Translations under genes and position numbers: made by a program
In this document: piece by piece, positions 8,163 through 16,151 of the stretch
How the letters are laid out: every line of letters begins with the position of its first letter
Numbering within the stretch: position 1 is the stretch's first letter
Notes under the pieces: model-generated
Told to the model about the DNA's origin: nothing
The model's input: the letters and a program-made list of their open reading frames with translations, nothing else
The model's database searches: none
Origin: Ignavibacteriae bacterium HGW-Ignavibacteriae-4
GTDB taxonomy: Bacteria; Bacteroidota; Ignavibacteria; Kapaibacteriales; UBA2268
DNA length: 52,384 nt
Direction: 5' to 3'
Assembly (NCBI GenBank): GCA_002839765.1
Contig: PGYR01000023.1
Coordinates: 1-52,384 of the forward strand

Positions 8163-8575
8163 ATGAAGAGTAAAAGAATTAACAAAAGAAGAATACCACA
8201 GGTTTACTGTGAAGAATTCGGATGTAAAGCTGTTAAAGAAGTACTTTATGGTGAACTTACTCAGTTTGAACTAAAACGAAATTATAACGTAAGAAATAAT
8301 GAAGCTATTCTATACTGGATGACAAAGTTTAGTGGAATAGAAAACTACAGAGAAAATAATAGTTATTTAACAGGAAAAGGAAGTGATTAAAAAATATAAG
8401 CTAACCGGAGAGCAGAAGAAAATTAAGGATTAGCAGGCAGCTCTTAAAAAAGAGACAAACAATACTTAGAGGAAACGATTATTGAGATAGTTGAAGAAGA
8501 ATATGGAATACATATAAGAAAATAGTATGACCAAGAATTCCGGGAAGAAGTATGGAATATGTTGAAGACGAGGAA
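8163..8575 (+). pseudogene. Wrecked IS3-family OrfA
   Basis: The first 75 codons (8163-8390) read as the N-terminal helix-turn-helix half of an IS3-type OrfA: YCEEFGCKAVKEVLYGELT, then NYNVRNNEAILYWMTKF. After a stop, the downstream sequence still encodes the coiled-coil end (YLEETIIEIVEEEYGIHIRK, then EEVW) in a broken frame. So the 75-residue frame should not be taken as a gene. There is no OrfB. It lies ~2 kb after the other dead IS3 piece (5984-6144); that piece keeps the other half of OrfA, and the two could come from different elements. Confidence 0.7.
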
Positions 8576-8582
8576 TTATATT

Positions 8583-8692
8583 GTAAAAAATATTTTCCAT
8601 ACCCGGCTATTATTTTATAGCAGGGATGCTGTTATTTTCAGGTAGAACTAAAATAATTTATAATACACTCATATCTTCAATGTGAGGGTATT
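8583..8692 (+). pseudogene. Decayed second copy of the MauE-fusion gene start
   Basis: Bases 8583-8657 match 303-377 with no gaps and few changes; both encode GYYFIAGMLLFSG. After AAAATAAT the two sequences part, and this copy stops at 8692. The match covers the first membrane helix, including the part upstream of ATG346, which supports that part being coding. It shows that the MauE-fusion unit was once present twice. Confidence 0.75.
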
Positions 8693-8817
8693 GGTGTGGT
8701 TTTTAGCAAATGAGTTAAACTGTTTCAGATATGAGTCGCAATGAATCCAAAGGCGAATATGAAATAACACAAAATTATTTAAAGAAAATTAAGTAGTTCC
8801 AAATTAATCTCTAAAAA

Positions 8818-8861
8818 TTAGGGAAATCCCTAAGTGATTTTTCTTCCAGTCATCTTATATT
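8818..8861 (+). promoter_or_regulatory. Promoter with palindromic activator site, copy 2
   Basis: TTAGGGAAATCCCTAA (8818-8833; arms TTAGGGA/TCCCTAA) is followed by TATATT at 8856-8861, again 30.5 nt from palindrome centre to box. The bases after the palindrome (GTGATTTTT) also match copy 1 closely. It lies about 290 bp before the lipoprotein gene at 9146. The stretch 8862-9145 shows no gene. The stretch 8693-8817 has only a short frame (MSRNESKGEYEITQNYLKKI) of uncertain origin. Confidence 0.6.
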
Positions 8862-9145
8862 AAAACTAAAATAAAAATTATAATAATATATAATTTAATA
8901 CTCTTTTTATTATTACTATCCAGTTAATTCTCTGAAATTCTGCGTCCAATTAGAACAAGTGCTAGGGGATAAAATTTTCCACAGTGGCTGAAACATAAGT
9001 TTGTCGTTTTGAAATATCGATATACAAACTGTTAGTTAAAAATGAATAACTTGATACTATTGTCAAAAAATCATTTTAGAATATTGAATTCATTTCTATT
9101 TAGAATAACGTCTCATAATTATTAACGGACTTTTTGGTGGAGAAT

Positions 9146-9661
9146 ATGAAAATAAAAATTATAATTATAGTTGGGCTGCTACTAATAGCAGCCTGTTCAT
9201 CAAAAGAGAATTTAAAACAGAATCTTACAATTAGTGCGCTCGTTAAAGAATTTGATATGGATATGAAATATTCTGATACCAAAGAAATATTTTTTGAAAA
9301 ATACGGAATAAACGTAATCTCCGATGGAATTATAGAGGGCAAGAATATGATAAGAACTGAATTCTCGGCAGGAAAAATTAACAATCATAATTTTAACAGG
9401 TTATATGCACAGTTTCTTAATAACAAATTATATTTTATGAGTTTACAAATTTGGAATGATTCGACCCAATTGGATGATGTATATAAAAATCTGATAGAAT
9501 TAACTAAAAAAGAATTTAATGAACCCAATGAGAAAAATATAAGTGATATGAATTGGAAGATTAGAAATGAGAAATCGGATATAACCAATTTACTTTTGTC
9601 TATTGATCCGGAATCAAAAAAAATAATAATTATTTCTCTTGGGTACTATAATGAAAAATAA
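9146..9661 (+). CDS. Lipoprotein of unknown function
   Basis: ATG9146 follows a GGTGGAG ribosome binding site and starts a lipoprotein signal peptide ending at LIAAC (Cys16). Upstream in-frame TTG and GTG codons (9134, 9137) are less likely. The mature 155 residues are mixed alpha/beta (for example NKLYFMSLQIWNDSTQ) and match no family I recognise. The gene overlaps the following propeller gene by 11 bp, so the two are co-transcribed and probably act together at the same membrane. Confidence 0.65.
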   Translation: MKIKIIIIVGLLLIAACSSKENLKQNLTISALVKEFDMDMKYSDTKEIFFEKYGINVISDGIIEGKNMIRTEFSAGKINNHNFNRLYAQFLNNKLYFMSLQIWNDSTQLDDVYKNLIELTKKEFNEPNEKNISDMNWKIRNEKSDITNLLLSIDPESKKIIIISLGYYNEK

Positions 9662-10712
9662 ATCCTGTATTTATATACCTCCGATAATAATTTTGACATT
9701 ATTATTTTATTCGTGTGAATCAAATCAGAACAAACACTCTCAGTTATTTAACAAAAATTTGGATTTAGATCTTGACTCAACGAAAATTATTAGAATTAAT
9801 CCGGATGGTATTTCAAAAGAAATAATTTATCCCGATCTAATTATTGATGACAAATTTATTAAATCAACGGGAGATACGGTTTATCTGGCGAAGCCCACAT
9901 CATGTCTGATTTACGATGAGAGTTATTATATTCTCGATTCAAAATTAAATACAATTATTGAACTGGATATAAACGGAAATTTTATTAAAAAGATTGGGAG
10001 GAAAGGAAAAGGTCCGGGTGAATTTATAAAACCATTCTCAATTCATCGCACTAACAATTATTTTTTAGTTTTTGATCAGGGGAATGGAAGATTACAATTT
10101 TTTAATAAAAATTTTGAATATGTTAATTTTTTATACGCTAATTATTTCTCATTTATGCAGTCGCTTTCTTTTAATTCTGAAAATTTAATGATCCCAACCG
10201 AGATGACTAACACATATGAAATTTATAAAATTGAAAATATATCAAGAGAAAAAATAAAGATGGACACACTTTATTATTTCCCTTACGCAAGTTTTATAAA
10301 AGATGGTCATGAATTTCCTCACACAATAAAAGCAAAATATATTGGTTCCAATTCAATCTGTTATTTTTTTCATTCTTTTCCATTTTTATTTTTTTCTAAT
10401 CAAGCCGGAGAAACAGTTTTGCAAATTGAACTGTTCGGAAAAATGATTGACGAGATTTTCGAATATCAAGTTTCAGCTGATCAGAGAGGAATAGCAATGC
10501 ATTTAACCGATATAGCGGTAATTGATTCCAGGCTGGTGATAGTTTTAGGCCAGAAAATTATAATATTTGAATCCCTCGACGATAAGTATAAAATTCATAA
10601 AATATACGAGATACCCGTTGAATATCACTTATCCAATATAGATGTTATCGGGAATTATATGTTTACATACGAATGGAGCAGAGCCCGTATTCTTAGATTT
10701 AAGTTGTTCTGA
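9651..10712 (+). CDS. 6-bladed beta-propeller lipoprotein
   Basis: ATG9651 overlaps the end of the upstream lipoprotein gene (ATGAAAAATAA). The signal peptide ends in a lipobox (LFYSC). A clear PF17170-type signature is present: IIELDINGNFIKKIG followed by RKGKGPGEF, then FDQGNGRLQFF. It is a paralogue of 2786-3904 (blade VFNLEGQYLFKYG, then GDGPDEY). Together with 9146-9661 it forms a second short unit behind its own copy of the palindromic promoter, next to the decayed MauE copy. Confidence 0.8.
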   Translation: MKNKSCIYIPPIIILTLLFYSCESNQNKHSQLFNKNLDLDLDSTKIIRINPDGISKEIIYPDLIIDDKFIKSTGDTVYLAKPTSCLIYDESYYILDSKLNTIIELDINGNFIKKIGRKGKGPGEFIKPFSIHRTNNYFLVFDQGNGRLQFFNKNFEYVNFLYANYFSFMQSLSFNSENLMIPTEMTNTYEIYKIENISREKIKMDTLYYFPYASFIKDGHEFPHTIKAKYIGSNSICYFFHSFPFLFFSNQAGETVLQIELFGKMIDEIFEYQVSADQRGIAMHLTDIAVIDSRLVIVLGQKIIIFESLDDKYKIHKIYEIPVEYHLSNIDVIGNYMFTYEWSRARILRFKLF

Positions 10713-10941
10713 ATTCTAAACGTATGTTAATATAAAATAATAAGTCTCAAAGGATTGCAGATCGATAATAAAGAAATATTTAATAATATTTTAACAATAG
10801 ATAATACTCATCGTATAAAAATGATAAAAAATGACAACGTTTTGATAAATATCTCACTGGATGCACATTATATAATAGTAACCATAAAATAGAACTAAAG
10901 ATTTAGTGCTACAATTATTACTTCAACATAAATTGATTAAT

Positions 10942-11184
10942 TAAATATTTACATCCGCATAGAAACGTTACATTGCGTTACATTGTCTGCAAGTCAATTT
11001 ATCGAGCTAGTGGGATTATTGTGAATCGGTAAAGATTGTGAGCATAAATTTTAATAAAAAAGTGTGAAGTAATAATCCAAGCAGACTCAGACCTGAAGTT
11101 CAAGTTAAGTTTTTACAAAATGGTTTTTAAAAAACATAATAGGTACAAATATTTCTTTAAAAATTAGGGAAATCCCTAAGTGAA
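10942..11184. repeat. Long direct repeat, right copy
   Basis: This is the partner of 1-232, in the same orientation, ~10.9 kb away. It differs by scattered point changes and by a tandem duplication of GCGTTACATT near 10967-10986. Two long direct copies bracketing the whole peptide/propeller region could recombine and delete it, or could mark how the region was duplicated. Confidence 0.85.
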
Positions 11185-11207
11185 TTATCAAAAAAATTAC
11201 TTATAAT
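11164..11207 (+). promoter_or_regulatory. Promoter with palindromic activator site, copy 3
   Basis: TTAGGGAAATCCCTAA (11164-11179) and TATAAT (11202-11207) have the same 30.5-nt spacing as copies 1 and 2. It lies about 310 bp before the RND operon, so it may drive the efflux genes or be left over from a lost MauE-type unit. Confidence 0.6.
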
Positions 11208-11519
11208 GAATTTAAGGTTACTGCACGATCTGAGGTTTGAAGAGGGGACAAACACTAAGAAATATTGCACAAACCTAATAAACAATTAATTGTTTTTTTG
11301 CAAAACGGTTTATTCATTAAAATTACTTCAGAGGCGGTTTCGGTAAATTCTAAAAAATATCTGAAAAATGAATAATCTAAATTCATACTCAGGCAATCCG
11401 TAAATTATTAATCATTACATTAAACGAAGAATTTTTGCATATTAAAAAAAGAATAATTTTCTAAAATATAGCCCGGCGCTTATGTTTTTAGGATTATTTA
11501 ATAAGATTTGTCATTTATA

Positions 11520-14500
11520 ATGCAAATCTCAAAATTTTCAATATCCCGCCCTATATCAACAATCATGCTTTTTTTAGCATTTGGATTCCTGGGATTATTT
11601 GCTTTTACTCAATTGGGTATAGATTTACTGCCGAATATTTATCTGCCGCATTTAATTGTTCAGACAAATTATCAGAACGCCACACCCGAAGAAGTTGAAA
11701 AACTTATAACGGAACCTCTAGAGTCCACAATAGGTACAGTGAGCGGCGTTAAAAAAATTACGTCAGCTTCAAAGGAAGGGGTTTCAGTTATATCCATAGA
11801 TTTTGTTTGGGGAACTGATATGGATATGGCGGTGCTGGCGATGCGGGAAAAACTTGATAATGTGAGTTTTATATTGCCGCGCGGATCCGGCAGACCCACA
11901 ATTGTGCGAGCCGATCCTTCTGCCGAACCAATAGTTTCTTTGGTTTTAGCATATAAGGACAGAACACATAATCAAGATTTAAGTACGAAATATGAAGAAC
12001 AAAGTGGAAGGAATTTATCATCATCAAAATTCATTGACCACTCCTCACCTGAGTATGAAATAAAAAGATTAATTGACCTTAAAGAAGCGGCGCGGGTAGT
12101 ATTTAAACGCAGGATGGAACAGATTGACGGAGTTGCGCAGGCAGTAATAACAGGCGGATTGGAAAGAGAAATATTGATTGAAGTTGATCCGGCAAAATTA
12201 GAGATGTATAATTTAACATTCGAACAAATCGCGCAATCGTTAAAGTCATCAAATATAAATCTTCCAGCGGGATCCATAATGAAAGGACTTTTCAGATATT
12301 CGTTAAGAACTTTCGGGGAGTATACCCATACCGATCAGATAGGCGGCACGATAATCAAATATCAAAACAACAAAAGCTATGTAAAACTTAGTGATATAGC
12401 AAAAGTTAAAGAAAATTTTAAGGAGAGAGACGGTTTAACAAGACTTAACGGATCGGAAACAGTAGGATTATTGATTTATAAAGAACCCGAGTCAAACACA
12501 GTCTCAATTTCATCACGTGTGAAGGATGTGGTTAAAAATTTAAAAGAGGAGTATCCGGAATTTGATTTGATACTTGTATCGGATAATTCCAACTTTATTC
12601 AGGACGCCATTACAAATGTAAAACAGGAGGTAATATACGGAGGTTTGCTCGCGACCATTGCGTTGTTTTTCTTTCTGGGCAATTTACGCAACATATTCGC
12701 TATCGCCGTTACAATTCCAGCTTCTCTTGTTATTACAATACTACTGATGTACTTGTTCAAGATTAATTTTAACATAATATCGTTGGGTGGAATTGCGGTC
12801 GGCGTTGGCATGCTGCTGGATAACTCAATTATAGTTATCGAGAATATAATTCGTTACAAGGAGCAGGGACTTAAATTGCGGGACGCGGCAATTAAAGGGG
12901 CATCGGAAGTTTCAATGCCTGTAGTAGCTGCCACATTAACTACAATTGTTGTTTTTCTTCCTTTAATATTTATAAGGGGAATTACAGGCGAGTTATTCAG
13001 GGATCAGTCGCTCGCCATCACCTTTTCATTGACCGCATCAATATTGGCGGCGCTTACTCTTATTCCGTTAATTGTATCGCGCGATAAAATAATTAAAATC
13101 GATAGGAAAAAATATAGCGGCAGTTATATTAGAGTAAATAAACCTGCTAAAGGAAAAATATTGGTTATTATGTTCTGGATCGGTTTACCGTTTGTTCTAC
13201 TTTTTAAGTCCATCTTTTTATTTTTTGTTAAATCGTATTTAACGGTTGGAGATCTGTTCACAAAATATTTCGGAAGATATTTCATAGTGGTCGATAAATG
13301 GATGGAGAGGCTTATAAAGTACTATGAAAAACTTCTCCTCCTGGCGCTGGATAATAAACCGAAAGTAATTTTGTTAACGTTTGTTCTTATAATATTAACA
13401 GTTCTAGCGGTTATTGATATAAAAAAGGAATTTATTCCGGAATCTGCGCAGGACCAGTTTATAGTTGAACTTAAATTCCCCGAAGGAACTTCGTTAAAAG
13501 GGAATGCCGGGATAGTTTCAAAAGTTGAACAAGCGGCGCTGAACTTAAGTGGGGTGGTCAATATAGTATCAAATATAGGAAGAGTTAACGAATTCGATTT
13601 TATGAATAAGGAACAATTCTCCCTTAATAAAACTAACCTCATTATCAAATTAAAAAGTTATAAATATTATTACGAAACCTTGGATAACTTAAGAAAACTT
13701 TTTACAAATCTGGCGGGTATAGATTATTCCTTTAAACAGGTTAAAACCGCATACACTCAAATTATTTCCGCTACCGACTATAACCTGGAAATTAAAATCA
13801 AAAACAAGAATATTAATAGCGCCTATAATAAAGCAGCTATATTGATTGACAAAGTGTCTAACGCAGAGATAAATGGAATTAAAGAAATAATGATTGGAGT
13901 TGAAAAAGGTCTGCCGGGTTATGACGTTAAAATTGACAGGGAAAAATGTATCGCTTTCGGTGTGAGTATATCGGATGTATCAGCTAAACTTGTAAATGTG
14001 GTGAAAGGTAACGAAGCTACGTTTTTCTCAGATTTCGATAAAAAAATTGGTGTTCGGGTTAAATCGAAGGAAGAAAACAGGGAAGATATTCTGCGTGTAC
14101 TAAATCAATATGTAAACAGCGGTAATAAAATGGTACCTCTTAAAAATCTTGTGAGTATCAATTTAACGGATACATACAGTGAAATATGGCACGAAGATCA
14201 ATCGAGGACATTGTTTGTTTACGCTTCAGTTGAGGGAGAAAGTATAGACAAAGTAGTTAATGAAATAAATAAAATAATAGCCGGTCTGCCTAAAACTCAA
14301 AAAGAAATTATTACGGCTGGCGGGGTTAACGAGGAAATACAAGCCTCTTTTTCATCTTTGTACGTCGCACTGGCAATTTCTGTAATGCTTATGTATATGA
14401 TACTTGCATCGGAATTCGAATCGTTTTTATTTCCGTTTATAATTATATTCTCAGTACCTCTCGGACTTATAGGCGGTATTATTCTACTCTACATTCTCGG

Positions 14501-14858
14501 TGACAGTTTGAACATTATTTCGTTAATGGGTTTAATTATTCTTGTAGGAATAGCTGATAACGACGCCGTAGTAAAAGTTGAATTTATATTACGAAAGCGT
14601 GAAGAAGGTCTGTCGGTTCGCGAAGCTATTATTCAAGCCGGGCACGACAGGTTCCGTCCAATTATAATGAACAGTTTAACTGTATTATTCGGTTTAATTC
14701 CTATGATTATTGGTATAGGCGCCGGCACACAATTAAGAATATCTTTGGCGGTTGCCATTGCGGGTGGATTGGTTTCCGCTACGGTTTTAACATTAATTAT
14801 AATCCCGGTGATGTATTCGTATTTGGAAAAATATTCCAATAAAAAATATGATAGATAA
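11520..14858 (+). CDS. RND-family efflux pump subunit (first of two)
   Basis: This is a full-length RND transporter (1112 residues from ATG11520; an in-frame TTG at 11510-region would add four). It has the N-terminal helix start SKFSISRPISTIML, a long periplasmic domain (~35-350), the proton-relay helix GMLLDNSIIVIENI, the central loop, a second periplasmic domain, and a C-terminal helix bundle with a matching GIADNDAVVKVEF repeat. HAE-type RND pumps use the proton gradient to export lipophilic compounds or drugs with a membrane-fusion protein and an outer-membrane channel. There is a ~30-residue insertion (~150-185, THNQDLSTKYEEQSGRN region) in the first porter domain. It heads the operon with 14910-16136 and 16152-19295. 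Confidence 0.92.
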   Translation: MQISKFSISRPISTIMLFLAFGFLGLFAFTQLGIDLLPNIYLPHLIVQTNYQNATPEEVEKLITEPLESTIGTVSGVKKITSASKEGVSVISIDFVWGTDMDMAVLAMREKLDNVSFILPRGSGRPTIVRADPSAEPIVSLVLAYKDRTHNQDLSTKYEEQSGRNLSSSKFIDHSSPEYEIKRLIDLKEAARVVFKRRMEQIDGVAQAVITGGLEREILIEVDPAKLEMYNLTFEQIAQSLKSSNINLPAGSIMKGLFRYSLRTFGEYTHTDQIGGTIIKYQNNKSYVKLSDIAKVKENFKERDGLTRLNGSETVGLLIYKEPESNTVSISSRVKDVVKNLKEEYPEFDLILVSDNSNFIQDAITNVKQEVIYGGLLATIALFFFLGNLRNIFAIAVTIPASLVITILLMYLFKINFNIISLGGIAVGVGMLLDNSIIVIENIIRYKEQGLKLRDAAIKGASEVSMPVVAATLTTIVVFLPLIFIRGITGELFRDQSLAITFSLTASILAALTLIPLIVSRDKIIKIDRKKYSGSYIRVNKPAKGKILVIMFWIGLPFVLLFKSIFLFFVKSYLTVGDLFTKYFGRYFIVVDKWMERLIKYYEKLLLLALDNKPKVILLTFVLIILTVLAVIDIKKEFIPESAQDQFIVELKFPEGTSLKGNAGIVSKVEQAALNLSGVVNIVSNIGRVNEFDFMNKEQFSLNKTNLIIKLKSYKYYYETLDNLRKLFTNLAGIDYSFKQVKTAYTQIISATDYNLEIKIKNKNINSAYNKAAILIDKVSNAEINGIKEIMIGVEKGLPGYDVKIDREKCIAFGVSISDVSAKLVNVVKGNEATFFSDFDKKIGVRVKSKEENREDILRVLNQYVNSGNKMVPLKNLVSINLTDTYSEIWHEDQSRTLFVYASVEGESIDKVVNEINKIIAGLPKTQKEIITAGGVNEEIQASFSSLYVALAISVMLMYMILASEFESFLFPFIIIFSVPLGLIGGIILLYILGDSLNIISLMGLIILVGIADNDAVVKVEFILRKREEGLSVREAIIQAGHDRFRPIIMNSLTVLFGLIPMIIGIGAGTQLRISLAVAIAGGLVSATVLTLIIIPVMYSYLEKYSNKKYDR

Positions 14859-14909
14859 ATAATTCGGTGCAAAAGGAAAAACATAATTAGAAAAAATTAG
14901 TGGCTTAAA

Positions 14910-16136
14910 ATGAAAATACAAATAAAACTAATTTTGATACCATTATTTCTAATCGTCATTACAGTATTTGGTTATTTTATATTATTAAATGACGATAAGG
15001 TTGATCCATCGACGGATGAAATAAAAAATGTGGATTACAATAAACTCGATGAGATTTTATTTGATGTAAAAACATCCAAGGTAATAAGAGGTGATTTGGT
15101 AAAATCTACGAATACTAACGGGCTGATAAGAGCAAATAAAGAAATAGATGTAGTTTCCAACATCTCAGGATATATCAACGAAATTAAAGTTTTCGAGGGC
15201 AAAAAGGTAAACGGAGGAGAATTATTAATTTCACTGGACGACAGGGAATTTAGAATTGCTTTGAAGGAAGCTGAAGACAGATTGATAGAAGCCAGAGTTG
15301 AGTACGGTTTTTTAGCTAAGGACACAGCTGTTGACAGCACCAACATAAAAAACGCTGCAATAATAGAAAAAGAAATTTCTACTCTTGAAGAAAATTATAA
15401 GAACGGTTTAATGAATGAATCTAAATATCTATCCGAGAAGGAAGAACTGGAACTAAAACTGATTTTTACCGGAGCTAAAAGGGAGGAACTAATTTTAAAT
15501 AAAAGCGGATACAGCCGGGCAGTAAACGCTAAAGAAAGAGCTAAACTTAATTTGGAATATACATTGATCAAAGCCCCGTTTCAAGGTGTTATAGGTGACC
15601 TGGATATGTCCGTGGGACAAAGGGTTAATCCCGGTGAAAAACTTTTCAAACTGCTTGATATATCAAAACTCCGGATAGACGTTGGAGTACTTGAAAGTGA
15701 AATAACTGAAATTGCCAAAGACAATACCGCTAAAATTACAGTCACGGCGCTGCCTAACCAAAAGTACATAGGGAGAGTGGTTTTTGTTAGCCCTTACATT
15801 GATCCTATAAATAAAACGTGCAAAGTAACAGTGGAGATTAATAATCCTGATGCAAAATTAAAACCGGGAATGTTTGCTCAGGTGAATATTGAAACGGAAT
15901 CTTTAAAAAACAAGATTCTTATTCCGAAAGACGCGTTGCTCGTACGTGACAGGCGAAATCTTGTTTTTGTTTTGGAAGAGAAACTTGCCAGATGGAAATA
16001 TGTAGATATAGGCGAACAAAATGATTTATTTATCGAAATTCTAAAAGGTGTGGTTCCGGGAGAAGACGTTATTGTTGAAGGTCAATATACATTAGCACAT
16101 GACGCCCGCGTAAGAGTTATTGGTAATTCCCAATAG
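14910..16136 (+). CDS. RND membrane-fusion (periplasmic adaptor) protein
   Basis: An N-terminal membrane anchor (~5-26) is followed by the two halves of a lipoyl domain (GYINEIKVFEGKKV and GDLDMSVGQRVNPGEKL), a coiled-coil hairpin (~115-205) and beta-barrel/membrane-proximal domains. This is the AcrA/HlyD_D23 layout. There is no lipobox, so it is anchored by its helix. It lies between the two RND pump genes (51 bp after the first, 15 bp before the second), so one adaptor probably serves both pumps or a mixed trimer. Confidence 0.9.
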   Translation: MKIQIKLILIPLFLIVITVFGYFILLNDDKVDPSTDEIKNVDYNKLDEILFDVKTSKVIRGDLVKSTNTNGLIRANKEIDVVSNISGYINEIKVFEGKKVNGGELLISLDDREFRIALKEAEDRLIEARVEYGFLAKDTAVDSTNIKNAAIIEKEISTLEENYKNGLMNESKYLSEKEELELKLIFTGAKREELILNKSGYSRAVNAKERAKLNLEYTLIKAPFQGVIGDLDMSVGQRVNPGEKLFKLLDISKLRIDVGVLESEITEIAKDNTAKITVTALPNQKYIGRVVFVSPYIDPINKTCKVTVEINNPDAKLKPGMFAQVNIETESLKNKILIPKDALLVRDRRNLVFVLEEKLARWKYVDIGEQNDLFIEILKGVVPGEDVIVEGQYTLAHDARVRVIGNSQ

Positions 16137-16151
16137 TCCAGGCGGCATTTA

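Larger units (their letters stand above)
10713..11519. other. Long intergenic region with repeat and promoter copies
   Basis: No gene is supported in these ~800 bases. They hold the right copy of the direct repeat (10942-11184), the third palindromic promoter (11164-11207) and a perfect AACAATTAATTGTT palindrome followed by T's (11281-11299), which could be a weak terminator. A short frame near 10790-10893 (...LDAHYIIVTIK) resembles the end of a lost protein but cannot be named. The RND operon begins at its right end. Confidence 0.7.

Noticed and set aside
8163-8390. 75-codon frame as a small DNA-binding gene
   Set aside because: It is the N-terminal half of an IS3 OrfA, and the rest follows in broken frames, so it is listed as a pseudogene.
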